Positions 8,418 to 16,399 of a stretch of 47,834 nt of DNA are shown here, in pieces (within the stretch, counting starts at the first letter, position 1; each line of letters opens with the position of its first letter). This DNA comes from Nitrospirota bacterium (GTDB lineage Bacteria; Nitrospirota; Thermodesulfovibrionia; Thermodesulfovibrionales; UBA6898), in the NCBI GenBank assembly GCA_016217695.1, contig JACRHE010000164.1:1-47834 (forward strand), written 5' to 3'. Both the position numbers and the translations under genes were made by a program. The notes under the pieces are model-generated. The model did no database searches. It was given only the letters and a program-made list of their open reading frames with translations, and had not been told where the DNA came from.

Positions 8418-9688
8418 AATTAGACTGCAATGTCAATATACACCACCTTACACGGGTGGAAGGACACGGCAATATAAGGATAAAGATTCAGGATGGAAAA
8501 CTCCTGCAGGCACAATGGGAGGTCGTAGAAACACCCCGCTTTTTTGAGGCTATCCTCGTAGGGAAGAGATGGGATAATGCCCCGTGGATCTGCGGGAGGA
8601 TATGCGGCATCTGCTCCATCGGCCATACCCTGGCCAGCATCAGGGCAGTAGAGAATGCATTCGGTATTATGCCGTCTCTGCAGACACAAAAGCTGCGCCT
8701 TCTTCTTAAACATATGGAGACCCTCCAGAGTCATATCCTGCATATCTACTTCCTTGCTGCGCCTGATTTTCTGAGCGCCGGGAGTGTATTTCCCCTCATT
8801 GAATCCCATCCCGCTGTGGTACTGAGGGCAGCGGGCCTGAAGAAGCTCGCAAATGACGTCTGTGACTCTGTAGGTGGAAGACGCCTCCATCCGACAAGGA
8901 CCGTAGTCGGAGGGTTTACCATGCTACCAGACAAAAAGGATCTCGCCAGATTCAGGGAGCGCCTCGCAGATGCTGCGGGTGACCTGCTGCTGACTGCCGA
9001 CCTTATGAAAACATTCAGTATCCCTGACTTTACCAGGGAAACGGAATTTGTCTCTCTGAAGGGTGCAGGAGATTATCCGTTCATTGGCGGCGAGCTGATA
9101 TCAACTGACGGAGTTCACAAAAAAGAATACGAATACAGGCAGATGACAAACGAATATATCGTTGAGCATTCCACCTCCAAATGGTCACGCCTCTCCCGTG
9201 AATCCTTTGCCGTCGGTGCGCTTGCGCGGGTAAACAATAACTTTGACTATCTCCTCCCCGAGGCAAAAGAGGTCTGCCTCAGCCTCGGCCTGAAGCCGGT
9301 TATTCATAATCCCTATATGAACACCGTCGCCCAGTTAGTTGAATGCATCCATGTGGTAAAGGAATCTATCAACATGATCGATGAACTGCTTAATTCTCCC
9401 TGGACCGAGCCGAAGCAGCCTGTTATTGCGAAAGGCGGCGCAGGGGTCGGTGCGGTCGAAGTCCCGCGCGGCATCCTTTATCACAATTACGAGTTCGATG
9501 AAGCAGGGCATATCACCAGGTGTGACTGTGTTATCCCGACAAGTCAGAACCACGGCAATATCCAGTATGACCTTCAGGAGCTTGCGAGAAAATATGCAGC
9601 AGAAGGCATGCAGGACCGGGATATCGAACTTCTGGCCGAGATGCTTGTCAGATCCTATGACCCCTGCATCTCCTGCTCTGTACATTAA
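8414..9688 (+). CDS. hydA: [NiFe] hydrogenase alpha (large, catalytic) subunit lacking a C-terminal maturation extension
   Basis: This is the catalytic H2-activating subunit. ATG 8414 overlaps the hydD stop and gives 424 residues; an upstream in-frame start at 8354 would add 20 unrelated residues. The four nickel-binding Cys are C64 and C67 (RICGICSIGH) and C418 and C421 (DPCISCSVH). The protein stops exactly at the final His of that motif. Most large subunits carry a short peptide after this His, which an endopeptidase removes once nickel is inserted, so this version may mature without the protease. No hyp maturation genes are in view. The four-gene set and lack of export signals place it with group 3b bidirectional NAD(P)-linked hydrogenases. 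Assignment to 3b is by architecture, not by a tree. Confidence 0.95.
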   Translation: MKLDCNVNIHHLTRVEGHGNIRIKIQDGKLLQAQWEVVETPRFFEAILVGKRWDNAPWICGRICGICSIGHTLASIRAVENAFGIMPSLQTQKLRLLLKHMETLQSHILHIYFLAAPDFLSAGSVFPLIESHPAVVLRAAGLKKLANDVCDSVGGRRLHPTRTVVGGFTMLPDKKDLARFRERLADAAGDLLLTADLMKTFSIPDFTRETEFVSLKGAGDYPFIGGELISTDGVHKKEYEYRQMTNEYIVEHSTSKWSRLSRESFAVGALARVNNNFDYLLPEAKEVCLSLGLKPVIHNPYMNTVAQLVECIHVVKESINMIDELLNSPWTEPKQPVIAKGGAGVGAVEVPRGILYHNYEFDEAGHITRCDCVIPTSQNHGNIQYDLQELARKYAAEGMQDRDIELLAEMLVRSYDPCISCSVH

Positions 9689-9715
9689 GCCGTCGAAATC
9701 ACCAGCTCAATTTAT

Positions 9716-9735
9716 CAGGAGACTTATCACTCCTG
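9716..9735 (+). terminator. Weak hairpin after hydA
   Basis: CAGGAG, an eight-base loop and CTCCTG form a hairpin 28 bp past the hydA stop. It overlaps the end of the convergent gene at 9727. There is no U tract, so it is at best a weak or Rho-assisted end. Confidence 0.25.
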
Positions 9736-10185
9736 TTGATGCTCGTCCCTCCTGGCGCCGCCCTTTGCGCTCATTACCGAACTTGCCGGACAGTCGATGA
9801 CGTTGAACGTCCCCCGAAAGCTTGTCACCTCTGCGCCGACCATCTGGACTGCATCATACGTTCCTGTAAGCAGGGCGTAATCAATAGTCGTGTTGTATGT
9901 TGTACTGAAAACAGAAGGCTGGAACCCGCTCTTCGTGAAATTAAGGTGTAATCCGTCGTTTCCAAGTTTAATAGTTCCATAGAGCAGCCTGTTCGTCACA
10001 TTGCAGCCATATTCCCAACCGCTTATGGTAAATATATAAGGATCCGGGGTTTCGCTCCAGACCACTTTGATGTCATTGCACGACGTTGGCTGCTGAAGAC
10101 AGAAAAACCCGCCGGCTATAGCCCCATCGGCAAAAACAGATAATGTGCCTAATACGATCAATCCCATCGTAATTATTTTCCTCAT
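9727..10185 (-). CDS. Secreted hypothetical protein
   Basis: This 152-residue protein has a clear Sec signal peptide with likely cleavage near residue 24 (after AIA). The mature part is rich in beta-type residues and has four Cys (in GFFCLQQ, TSCND, YGCNV and IDCPAS) that could form two disulfides. It ends in a polar tail, RRDEHQQE. I do not recognise the family. It converges on hydA from the opposite strand and is followed in the other direction by the YIP1-type gene, so it is probably transcribed alone. The export call is strong; no function can be supported. Confidence 0.75.
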   Translation of the reverse strand: MRKIITMGLIVLGTLSVFADGAIAGGFFCLQQPTSCNDIKVVWSETPDPYIFTISGWEYGCNVTNRLLYGTIKLGNDGLHLNFTKSGFQPSVFSTTYNTTIDYALLTGTYDAVQMVGAEVTSFRGTFNVIDCPASSVMSAKGGARRDEHQQE

Positions 10186-10328
10186 GACTATTCCCCCTTT
10201 TGTTGTGCAGTATATGCCCTTCTGCCATCTACATTTTCATCCCAAACAACATGGATTGTCAATCCAAAAGATACTGATGGTTATACGCAGCCAACCACTC
10301 TAATTCATGAATTTTAAAGAGATTTCCC

Positions 10329-10357
10329 TTGACAGATCGCTCCCCCGGCTGTATTGT
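10329..10357 (+). promoter_or_regulatory. Sigma70-like promoter for the YIP1-like gene
   Basis: TTGACA (10329-10334), 17 bases, then TATTGT (10352-10357). A perfect TATAAT at 10362-10367 sits too far from this -35 (27 bases) and may be a second weak start. TTGACA and the TGTCAA at 10355-10360 form an inverted repeat that could be an operator. Confidence 0.45.
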
Positions 10358-10431
10358 CAACTATAATGGTATTGTGATTAGATAATCTCGGGGCTACCCT
10401 TTACAGGGAAGAAAAAAAAGGAGAGGTGATC

Positions 10432-11181
10432 ATGGAAAAGGCAAAGGGTATCGATTTTGCGGCAATTCCTCAGACAGCCATCAGGGTCATAACATCGCCC
10501 GCGGCTTTCTTCAGGGAAATGCCAAAGGCAGGGGGCTTTGTAGAGCCGCTTATCTTCGCAGTTGTCATGGGGATTGCAGGAGGTCTCATACAGACAGTTC
10601 TGCATCTCGCCAAGCTGCAACTGGCTGTGGGAATGGGCATGGGATTGGCATCGATCATCATCATGCCGATCGTTATCGCCGTCTTCAGTTTTATCGGAGC
10701 AGCAATACTGTTTGTCATATGGAAACTCATGGGGTCTCAGGAATCCTATGAAACAGCATACCGGTGCGGCGCTTATCTTACGGCACTCACACCCATCACG
10801 ACCATCCTCGGTATTATCCCCTATGCAGGCTCAGCCATAGGCCTCGTCATTATGACGTTTTATCTGGTGGTCGCGAGCGTGGAGGTCCATAAGATACCTG
10901 CACAGAAGGCATGGCTTGTGTTCGGCATTCTGGCAGCAATATTTATCGCGATGAGCATAAGTGCCCAGTTTGCTGCAAAAAGGATGGCAACAGAGGCGTT
11001 AAAGTGGCAGAAGGAGGCTGAGGAGGCCTCAAAGGTCATGCAGAAACAGGCAGAAGAGATGCAGAAGGCTGCAGAGGAAATGCAGAAAAATATGGGGCAG
11101 CAATCCGAAGAGGCAAAAAAGGCTGCTGAGGAGATGCAGAAACAGATGGAACAGATGCAGAAGCAGATGCAGAAAAAATAA
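10432..11181 (+). CDS. YIP1-family-like membrane protein with Met/Gln-rich coiled-coil tail
   Basis: The start chosen is ATG 10432, with AGGAG eight bases upstream; a GTG two codons earlier (10426) is the alternative. The 249-residue protein opens with a soluble stretch typical of YIP1-type proteins (TSPAAFFREMP), then four or five membrane helices between about residues 40 and 180. The last 60 residues are a repetitive charged helix built on EEMQK and AEEMQKQM units, which should form a coiled coil in the cytoplasm. The repetitive tail also appears as iterated codons in the DNA. The role is unknown; YIP1 proteins are membrane scaffolds. A hairpin terminator follows the stop. Confidence 0.82.
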   Translation: MEKAKGIDFAAIPQTAIRVITSPAAFFREMPKAGGFVEPLIFAVVMGIAGGLIQTVLHLAKLQLAVGMGMGLASIIIMPIVIAVFSFIGAAILFVIWKLMGSQESYETAYRCGAYLTALTPITTILGIIPYAGSAIGLVIMTFYLVVASVEVHKIPAQKAWLVFGILAAIFIAMSISAQFAAKRMATEALKWQKEAEEASKVMQKQAEEMQKAAEEMQKNMGQQSEEAKKAAEEMQKQMEQMQKQMQKK

Positions 11182-11210
11182 GCATACTGCGCTTAAATCA
11201 AGATTAACGA

Positions 11211-11250
11211 GAAGGCAGGTCCGGACTCGGACGTGCCTTCTTTATTTTTC
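11211..11250 (+). terminator. Rho-independent terminator of the YIP1-like gene
   Basis: GAAGGCA pairs with TGCCTTC across an inner GTCC/GGAC stem, followed by TTTATTTTT. It lies 29 bases past the stop at 11181. On the opposite strand the U tract is poor, so it serves mainly the plus strand. Confidence 0.8.
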
Positions 11251-11281
11251 AGAAGCAGGCCATGAATTATGAGCAGCCAGG

Positions 11282-11827
11282 TTATGAAGCTCTGAGAATC
11301 ATTACCATCTGGCGTCCGTCCATCTTGGGCTGGGATTCCACTGTTGCGATATCCCCCAGTTCCAACGCCAATCTGTTCAGAACACTGGCCCCCAGGTCCT
11401 GGCGGCTGAATTCCCGTCCTCTGAATCGAATGGTCACTTTAACCTTATCCCCGTGATCGATGAACTTCCGAGCGTTGCGCTTCTTGAACTCATAATCGTG
11501 GGTATCGATCATGGGGCGCATCCTGATTTCTTTGAGGGTGAGGGTCGTTTGATTTTTTTTGGCCTTCCGCTCTTTCTTGCCTTCCTCGAACTTGAACTTC
11601 CTGTAGTCCATGATCTTACATACCGGCGGCTCTGCCTGGGGGCTGATTTCCACGAGATCCAGCTCCCGTTCTCCTGCGATCTTCAAGGCCGAATCAACGT
11701 CCATTATGCCGATCTGCCCCTCATCGTCGACCACCCGTATCTCTTTTGATTTGATCAAGCGGATCTGGTTGTTTACGCGGGTCTTGTCTACGACCCGTCC
11801 GTGCGATACTCGTCTTTGATTAACTAT
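11282..11827 (-). CDS. infC: Translation initiation factor IF-3 with an AUA start codon
   Basis: IF-3 binds the 30S subunit and checks start codon selection. Homology continues upstream of the first conventional start (TTG at 11756-11758): the residues RVNNQIRLIKSKEIRVVDD are the conserved IF-3 N-terminus. The reading frame runs back to ATA at 11825-11827, placed seven bases after a perfect AGGAGG (rc of 11835-11840), giving 181 residues. Rare starts such as AUU are the known basis of IF-3 autocontrol in enterobacteria. The N-domain (about 1-95), helical linker (KKERKAKKNQ) and C-domain are all present. The usual downstream partners rpmI and rplT are absent, because the next gene on that side is the convergent YIP1-like gene. 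Confidence 0.95.
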   Translation of the reverse strand: MVNQRRVSHGRVVDKTRVNNQIRLIKSKEIRVVDDEGQIGIMDVDSALKIAGERELDLVEISPQAEPPVCKIMDYRKFKFEEGKKERKAKKNQTTLTLKEIRMRPMIDTHDYEFKKRNARKFIDHGDKVKVTIRFRGREFSRQDLGASVLNRLALELGDIATVESQPKMDGRQMVMILRAS

Positions 11828-12147
11828 GGTGTGTCCTCCTTTTTGCCGGTAGTCTTTGCCGGCTTCGTCCTGGACGTGCCGTGCACAACAATCAGCTTAT
11901 ATAGTGTAACATGTTTGCGATCTTAAAGCCGCTTTTGCTCAGTGGTTTTTCAGGGCTCACTCACAACCCTGCTGCTTTCAGCAGGCCTTTCTCCAAACAT
12001 TGCCTGACCGCTCTCTTTGATGAGCTAAATTTTCACTTTTCTCATCTGCCCGCCTGAATTTCCGTATAAGTCATAAAAGGAAGGGCGGTTTGCAAAGGCC
12101 GGCCCTGGCTTGCTTCTTTGTCAAATATTTTTCCTGATGGTTATTTT
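11828..12147. other. infC upstream region, no gene seen
   Basis: This 320-bp gap lies between infC and the Fic gene. Besides the infC ribosome site it holds a short hairpin, CCTGCTG-CTTT-CAGCAGG (11968-11985), and an AT-rich TATATA-type stretch near 11896-11905 that could be the infC -10 region. The matching -35 is weak. I see no tRNA or coding region. Confidence 0.4.
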
Positions 12148-13479
12148 TCAGGCTATTTCCAGTTTTTGGACAATGTCGGCAGCCGGGGTGAATACGAACT
12201 TTTTGCCTTCCTTTCGCATCTCAAGCAGACCCATATCCTTGAGCGAGAGCAGGTCCGTGCGCGCTGTCTGGTAAGTGACACCGTGCACGTTGGCGTGAGT
12301 CTCAATGGTGTAAACCTCCTGAGGTTTTTCTAGTGCGCTCGCAAGCAGCGCGCGCTGTCGCAGGTTTAAGGCCGGGTATTTCATGGCAAAGCGATATGCA
12401 TTCTTCTTTTCTTTCTGCTTTCTCTCAATGTATGCGTTGAGTATTTCCAGTGCCTTATGAATGGCTCTGAGGTTATAGACAATGAAATATGTGGCGTCAT
12501 TGTCATCCACCTCGGAATAAAGAAACGCCCTGTAATACTGGGCCCGCGCGCTAAGGATGGCGGTGGACACAGAAAGATACTCAAACAGCCAGTACTTATG
12601 TTTGAGCATATACCAGTAAAAGAGGGCCCGGGCTGTACGTCCATTGCCATCCATAAAGGGATGCACATATGCCAGCCAGAAATGAATTAGTGTCCCTTTG
12701 ATGATCGGATTGACGAACTCGTTCTCCCTGTCGCCATTTGCGAAGTTGCAGAGGTTCTCCATCGAGGCGAGGATGTCTGCTGCCTTCGGCGGAACATGGA
12801 GGACCTGTCCGTCGCTGTCAAAGACATGTATTTCATCATCATCAGGCGTCCTGAACCTCCCGGCCCATGAAGGGTCTTCAAGGGTCTTCTCTGTTATGGA
12901 GGCGTGAATTTTAAGTATCAGGTCTATAGTGAGTGGTTCCGAGAGATGTTCTTTTAGCAGCTGCATGGACTTATAGTTGTTATATATCATCTGCTCAGAG
13001 CGGTCCTTGGGCTTTCTGCCTGTCCTGAGCATATCTTTGGCGACCACCCTTGTGGTCACCGCCCCCTCTATCTGGCTTGATGATATCGCCTCGTCGACCA
13101 GAGATCGTATCATATATCTTTGTTTCTCTTCCGAGTGGACAGAAGGGTCTTCAACCAGAATGGTCCCTCCCGCCTGTTGATCTATATAGTGAATCTCCCT
13201 AAGGACACCGTCCGGAAGCCAGTAGCCAAATGGGTGTTTGCTTGAGTCAGAAAGGGAGATGTATCGCGTCTGAACAAGTCGCGACATCTTCAGCACAGCC
13301 CATGCATATTCAGGGGTCACTCCTTCTGGCATCGGCTGGTATTTGAAATCATCCCAGTACAAATACTCGCTGTTCGCCTTTTTTGCTAATTCCATTGTTT
13401 CTACTATTTTGAGCATCAATTCAGGTTTGAGTCCTTTTGCTGCTTTTTGTAAATCTGGAGCTTTTTCCGGTATTTTCAA
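12148..13479 (-). CDS. Fic-domain AMP-transferase (class II type) with C-terminal winged helix
   Basis: Fic enzymes usually transfer AMP to hydroxyl side chains of target proteins. The catalytic loop HPFMDGNGRTAR is at residues 273-284. An inhibitory helix motif of the S/TxxxEG/N type (SSQIEG, residues 134-139) precedes the domain, so this is a self-inhibited class II protein. Residues 371-433 look like a winged helix-turn-helix. The start chosen is TTG 13479, because GGAGG sits seven bases upstream; an in-frame start at 13536 would place 19 extra residues over the promoter repeats. Length is 443 residues. The DNA-binding end and the repeat cluster just upstream suggest autoregulation, which is inference. 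The cellular target is unknown. Confidence 0.92.
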   Translation of the reverse strand: MKIPEKAPDLQKAAKGLKPELMLKIVETMELAKKANSEYLYWDDFKYQPMPEGVTPEYAWAVLKMSRLVQTRYISLSDSSKHPFGYWLPDGVLREIHYIDQQAGGTILVEDPSVHSEEKQRYMIRSLVDEAISSSQIEGAVTTRVVAKDMLRTGRKPKDRSEQMIYNNYKSMQLLKEHLSEPLTIDLILKIHASITEKTLEDPSWAGRFRTPDDDEIHVFDSDGQVLHVPPKAADILASMENLCNFANGDRENEFVNPIIKGTLIHFWLAYVHPFMDGNGRTARALFYWYMLKHKYWLFEYLSVSTAILSARAQYYRAFLYSEVDDNDATYFIVYNLRAIHKALEILNAYIERKQKEKKNAYRFAMKYPALNLRQRALLASALEKPQEVYTIETHANVHGVTYQTARTDLLSLKDMGLLEMRKEGKKFVFTPAADIVQKLEIA

Positions 13480-13491
13480 GGGGTTACCTCC

Positions 13492-13630
13492 AAATACTAA
13501 TTTGACATTAATTAGTATTAAGTTAGTAATTAGCAAACTAATACTATATCTAAATACTAATTTAGTTTAGATTATTACTTGCCGGCTGTCAACAAATACT
13601 AATTTTAGGGTAATTAATAGTTAATTAGTA
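13492..13630. promoter_or_regulatory. Fic promoter with a cluster of TACTAA operator-like repeats
   Basis: The core TACTAA occurs at 13495-13500, 13555-13560 and 13597-13602, and its reverse complement TTAGTA at 13512-13517, 13523-13528 and 13625-13630; a degenerate copy lies near 13535-13546. The extended form is AAATACTAATTT. A minus-strand promoter, TTGACA (13587-13592), 17 bases, TAAACT (13564-13569), sits inside the cluster. The first repeat is directly next to the Fic ribosome site. Confidence 0.6.
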
Positions 13631-13730
13631 TTTGCGACGGGCTTCACAGATATAATCTATGGTTGAACCAGTCAGATGATCTGCCATGAATCCTTTGATG
13701 GAGAGGGAAACGATGAGAGCAAGCGTCAAC

Positions 13731-14144
13731 TCATCTCGGCCATACCTTAAACGCCCTCTTGCGGGTCATACGATATGCGCCGAACCCTCTCAAATCCAAT
13801 GTAAATATTTCATCGGTTTCCATCTCCTCTGCCAAAACAACGAGCGTGGCATCGGCAAAGTCCATGGGAATATCCTTATATTTTTCCATTAACGAAACTG
13901 CCCTCGAAAGACTTTCCATGGATTGAGGCACAAGGGTCACGCCGCCCTGTAACACAAATTCGACACAACTTTTTTGCGCTTTGATCGTCGAGTTGAGAAG
14001 ATAAAGCGTTTCGGTCAGGACCGGCTCTGTTGTGAATAATCTGCCTATAAACTCTCTGAAAAAATCGGCGCAGCGCCCATGGTTCTTTTCACTCCTGTCA
14101 AGCAGCGCAACAAGCGGCCCCGTATCCAGAAGGACATTACGCAT
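13731..14144 (-). CDS. PIN-domain ribonuclease toxin (VapC-like)
   Basis: This 137-residue PIN protein should cleave RNA. It starts at ATG 14144, inside the end of the antitoxin gene. Acidic residues typical of the PIN active site are visible: D in LLDTGPL near the N-terminus, E in EPVLTETLYLL, D in MDFADATLVVLAEE, and D in IFTLDLRGFGAYR. The length is normal for VapC. It overlaps the ribbon-helix-helix gene by eight bases in the classical antitoxin-then-toxin order, so the pair is a likely toxin-antitoxin operon. The RNA target cannot be predicted. Confidence 0.9.
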   Translation of the reverse strand: MRNVLLDTGPLVALLDRSEKNHGRCADFFREFIGRLFTTEPVLTETLYLLNSTIKAQKSCVEFVLQGGVTLVPQSMESLSRAVSLMEKYKDIPMDFADATLVVLAEEMETDEIFTLDLRGFGAYRMTRKRAFKVWPR

Positions 14145-14391
14145 GTTTTTTGAACTTTGTAAGGAGATGTCTCCTGTGCGCCTCTCCCAGGTCTGAAACA
14201 CCGCTCCCGACACTGCCTATAAGGCCCTTAACCTTATCGTACGGCCTGCCTTCTTCAACGTTCGATTCGCCGAGAAACCGTTCCAGCGCAATCCTTACTA
14301 TATCGGAGCGTTTCAGATGGAGTTTTCTGGCCAGGGTTGATATGCCTTTGTCGAGGTCTTCGGAAAGTCTCACTGTCAATTGCGCCTGCAT
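14137..14391 (-). CDS. Ribbon-helix-helix antitoxin paired with PIN toxin
   Basis: The 84-residue protein starts with a beta strand and two helices (AQLTVRLSEDLDKGISTLA, then a helix with RSDIVRIALERFL), the ribbon-helix-helix DNA-binding fold of CopG-type antitoxins. The C-terminal half is charged and likely wraps the toxin. ATG 14391 has GGAGG six bases upstream. It overlaps the PIN gene by eight bases. A 19-bp palindrome 24 bp upstream of the start is the probable autoregulatory operator. Confidence 0.85.
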   Translation of the reverse strand: MQAQLTVRLSEDLDKGISTLARKLHLKRSDIVRIALERFLGESNVEEGRPYDKVKGLIGSVGSGVSDLGEAHRRHLLTKFKKHA

Positions 14392-14414
14392 TTAACACCT
14401 CCTCAATATGTGAC

Positions 14415-14433
14415 TGCATTGTATTGCAATGCA
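14415..14433. promoter_or_regulatory. Palindromic operator of the PIN module
   Basis: TGCATTG, five bases, CAATGCA form a perfect 7-5-7 inverted repeat just upstream of the antitoxin ribosome site. Position and size fit binding by the ribbon-helix-helix antitoxin. Confidence 0.55.
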
Positions 14434-14478
14434 ATTCACTGTGTCAAGCACGCCCTGGGAAGGTGACGGGCGTTACCG

Positions 14479-14772
14479 ATGCTACCGTCTGAAAATTGGG
14501 AACACGGGACCGAACCGGAGCTGATACACATTCCGGCGGCACTCGCCTTTCTTGGTTATGTGTCCTGGGAGTGTCCTGACGATCCTGTGGGCCGCCTCGC
14601 TCATTTCAAGAAGGTCAAAGGCCTGTCTTTGAACCGACTTGGGCCGCTGATGGGCCGGGACCCTGAGCAATTGGCTGACTGGTTGACTCGGCGTAATGTA
14701 CCGATAGAGAGGAATCAGCGAATGATTACTGAATTCCTCGACGGGCAGGACACCGAAGAGCAGATGGAATGA
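14479..14772 (+). pseudogene. C-terminal half of a two-repeat XRE-type HTH regulator
   Basis: The 97 residues match the second half of a known two-repeat helix-turn-helix family: a linker (IPAALAFLGYVSWECPDDP) followed by one HTH unit (GRLAHFKKVKGLSLNRLGPL and the next helices). The first HTH repeat normally in front is missing, and the ATG at 14479 has only a distant GGAAGG. I therefore treat it as a truncated remnant, though a short functional HTH protein is possible. It points away from the PIN module. Confidence 0.5.
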
Positions 14773-15096
14773 GAGTTGTAACGCTATTGCTTAGCACTGT
14801 TATGTTGTAGCTTTATTAAATTATAATCAAGCAGGTACCGATATGCAGGGGCTTGGCCGAGGCTTGCTGAAGTTCGCTGTCCTTGCAAGGCGCTGGACAA
14901 GCATGGAGGGCGCGAAGGCGTGAGCTTGCTGCTGGCATGAGGTCGAATCGACTTATCCCCTTGCAAAGCCGGAATGTTCCGTGCGAAGTCAAAGGATCAT
15001 GAAGGCGATCCGTGCAAGGGGCATGACAGGACTCCAAGCGTAGTGACTGAGCGACTGGGGGCTATGGCGAACTTGTGGCTGTGAATGGTGGGCGGG
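14773..15096. other. GC-rich non-coding stretch
   Basis: The part from about 14838 to 15075 is GC-rich, with repeated GCTTG and CAAGG words that can pair (for example CCTTGCAAGG), and no convincing reading frame. Its composition differs from the AT-rich flanks. It could be a structured RNA or a mobile-element scar. I recognise no family. Confidence 0.3.
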
Positions 15097-15297
15097 TTAT
15101 CGTTTTTTCTTTATTTCCGTTACGATCTCATGAATACCCATATCTTTAAGCCCTTGACGTCGCTCTTTGCTATAATCTCCATACCCTGTCTCGAACTGCT
15201 GCAGAAACCGCACCATTCCAAGCGGTCCCAGCTTCTTCGCAACCGCTTCCAGCCCGGTCTTTCGTATAACGGCAGGGCTCATAGTTTGCGTGGTCAT
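15097..15297 (-). CDS. Small partner (antitoxin-like) of the truncated PIN protein
   Basis: The start chosen is ATG 15297, which overlaps the PIN stop (ATGA) and has GGAGG upstream; an in-frame start 21 bases earlier is less likely. The 66-residue protein contains a segment (RKTGLEAVAKKLGPLGMVRFL) found in small partners of this PIN family, then a basic C-terminus ending IKKKR. The order here is PIN first, partner second, the reverse of the other PIN module. Its role as antitoxin is inferred from position. Confidence 0.7.
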   Translation of the reverse strand: MTTQTMSPAVIRKTGLEAVAKKLGPLGMVRFLQQFETGYGDYSKERRQGLKDMGIHEIVTEIKKKR

Positions 15298-15656
15298 TTC
15301 AACACCTCCGTTACCCACCGCAGTGGGTTCTCAATCTTTAGTTTCAACATTTTCTTGTTATGGGTGGCCTTACTCAAAAAAAGGTCGTCTGTTGTGAGGA
15401 GAACATCGACCTTCGCGGTCTCTGCACAGGCTACATGCAAGGCATCCAAGGCTTTCAGGCCCACTTGCTTAGGTTCCATAGCTCGCCGTTCAATTCCCGC
15501 ATCGACTTTGACATGAGTGTCATGCAAAGTTGAAAGAATCTGCACCTTGACTCGCTTGTCGTGATCGGGCATTTTCCCAATTTCAAAATCGATTGCGTCA
15601 CTGCCTATCACGCGCCAACCGGAAATTCGGCTGTGATTATCGAAATATATTTTCAT
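15294..15656 (-). CDS. PIN-domain protein with an internal deletion
   Basis: The 120-residue protein starts MKIYFDN, the usual PIN opening with the first Asp, and ends with the acidic segments ALDALHVACAE and LLTTDDLFLSKA. In this family about 25-30 residues (the first helix region after YFDN) normally separate that start from the segment seen here at WRVIGSDAIDFEIGK. Here only HSRISG bridges them, so part of the fold seems deleted in frame. The catalytic acidic residues remain. It may be a weak or dead toxin, or a compact variant. Confidence 0.7.
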   Translation of the reverse strand: MKIYFDNHSRISGWRVIGSDAIDFEIGKMPDHDKRVKVQILSTLHDTHVKVDAGIERRAMEPKQVGLKALDALHVACAETAKVDVLLTTDDLFLSKATHNKKMLKLKIENPLRWVTEVLK

Positions 15657-15724
15657 AGTTATAATTTATCAGATGAGCACTATGACTGCCAAGCCTTAAA
15701 AAAGTGGCGTCTTCTTGCAGCCCC

Positions 15725-16399
15725 TCAATACTGCCCCCGATCCAGGGTCCTGTACTGTATGGCCTCGGAGATATGGTGAGCCGACAGCTCTTCCGACGCC
15801 TCAAGATCCGCTATCGTGCGAGACAGCTTCAGGATTCGTGCATAGGCCCTTGCCGACAACCCGAGCTTATGCATTGCGGTTTCAAGGAGGCTCTGGGCGT
15901 CTTCTTTGAGTCTGCAGTATTTCTTTATATGCCGTGTCTTCATCTGGCCGTTACAGTAAATCCTGTCTCCCCTGAACCGCTCAAGCTGTATATCTCTTGC
16001 AGCAACGACCCTTTTTCTTATGTCTTCCGACTTCTCTCCGACATAGTCGGCAGAAAGCTCCTTATACGGCACAGCCGGAACCTCTATATGTATATCGATC
16101 CTGTCAAGCAGCGGCCCTGAGACACGCCTTTTGTAACGGTGTATCTGGCCGGGCGTGCATGTGCACTGATGCCTCGGGTCTGACAAAAAACCACAAGCAC
16201 AGGGGTTCATCGCGCTGACCAGCATAAATGAAGCGGGATAGGTGATGGATGCCACGGCCCGCGAGACAGTAACCTCACCGTTTTCAATCGGCTGTCTCAG
16301 CACTTCGAGGACATTTCTCTTGAACTCCGGGATCTCATCGAGAAACAGCACGCCGTTATGGGCGATGCTGACCTCACCCGGCTTCGGTGTCTGACCGCC
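15725..16399 (-). pseudogene. comM: comM (yifB) 3' part, cut by the Tn7-like element
   Basis: ComM is a hexameric AAA+ helicase that helps branch migration during natural transformation. This piece holds the Walker B region ([11 protein letters not shown]), the arginine-rich [13 protein letters not shown] segment and the C-terminal domain up to a normal end. Homology begins at the conserved GGG motif (here GGQTPKPGE) and stops abruptly at position 16399, where a TGT-type transposon end starts. The Walker A half is missing from this side. The open frame continues 24 bases into the transposon by chance. The rest of comM should lie at the far side of the element and is not in the window, so this copy should be inactive. 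Confidence 0.9.
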
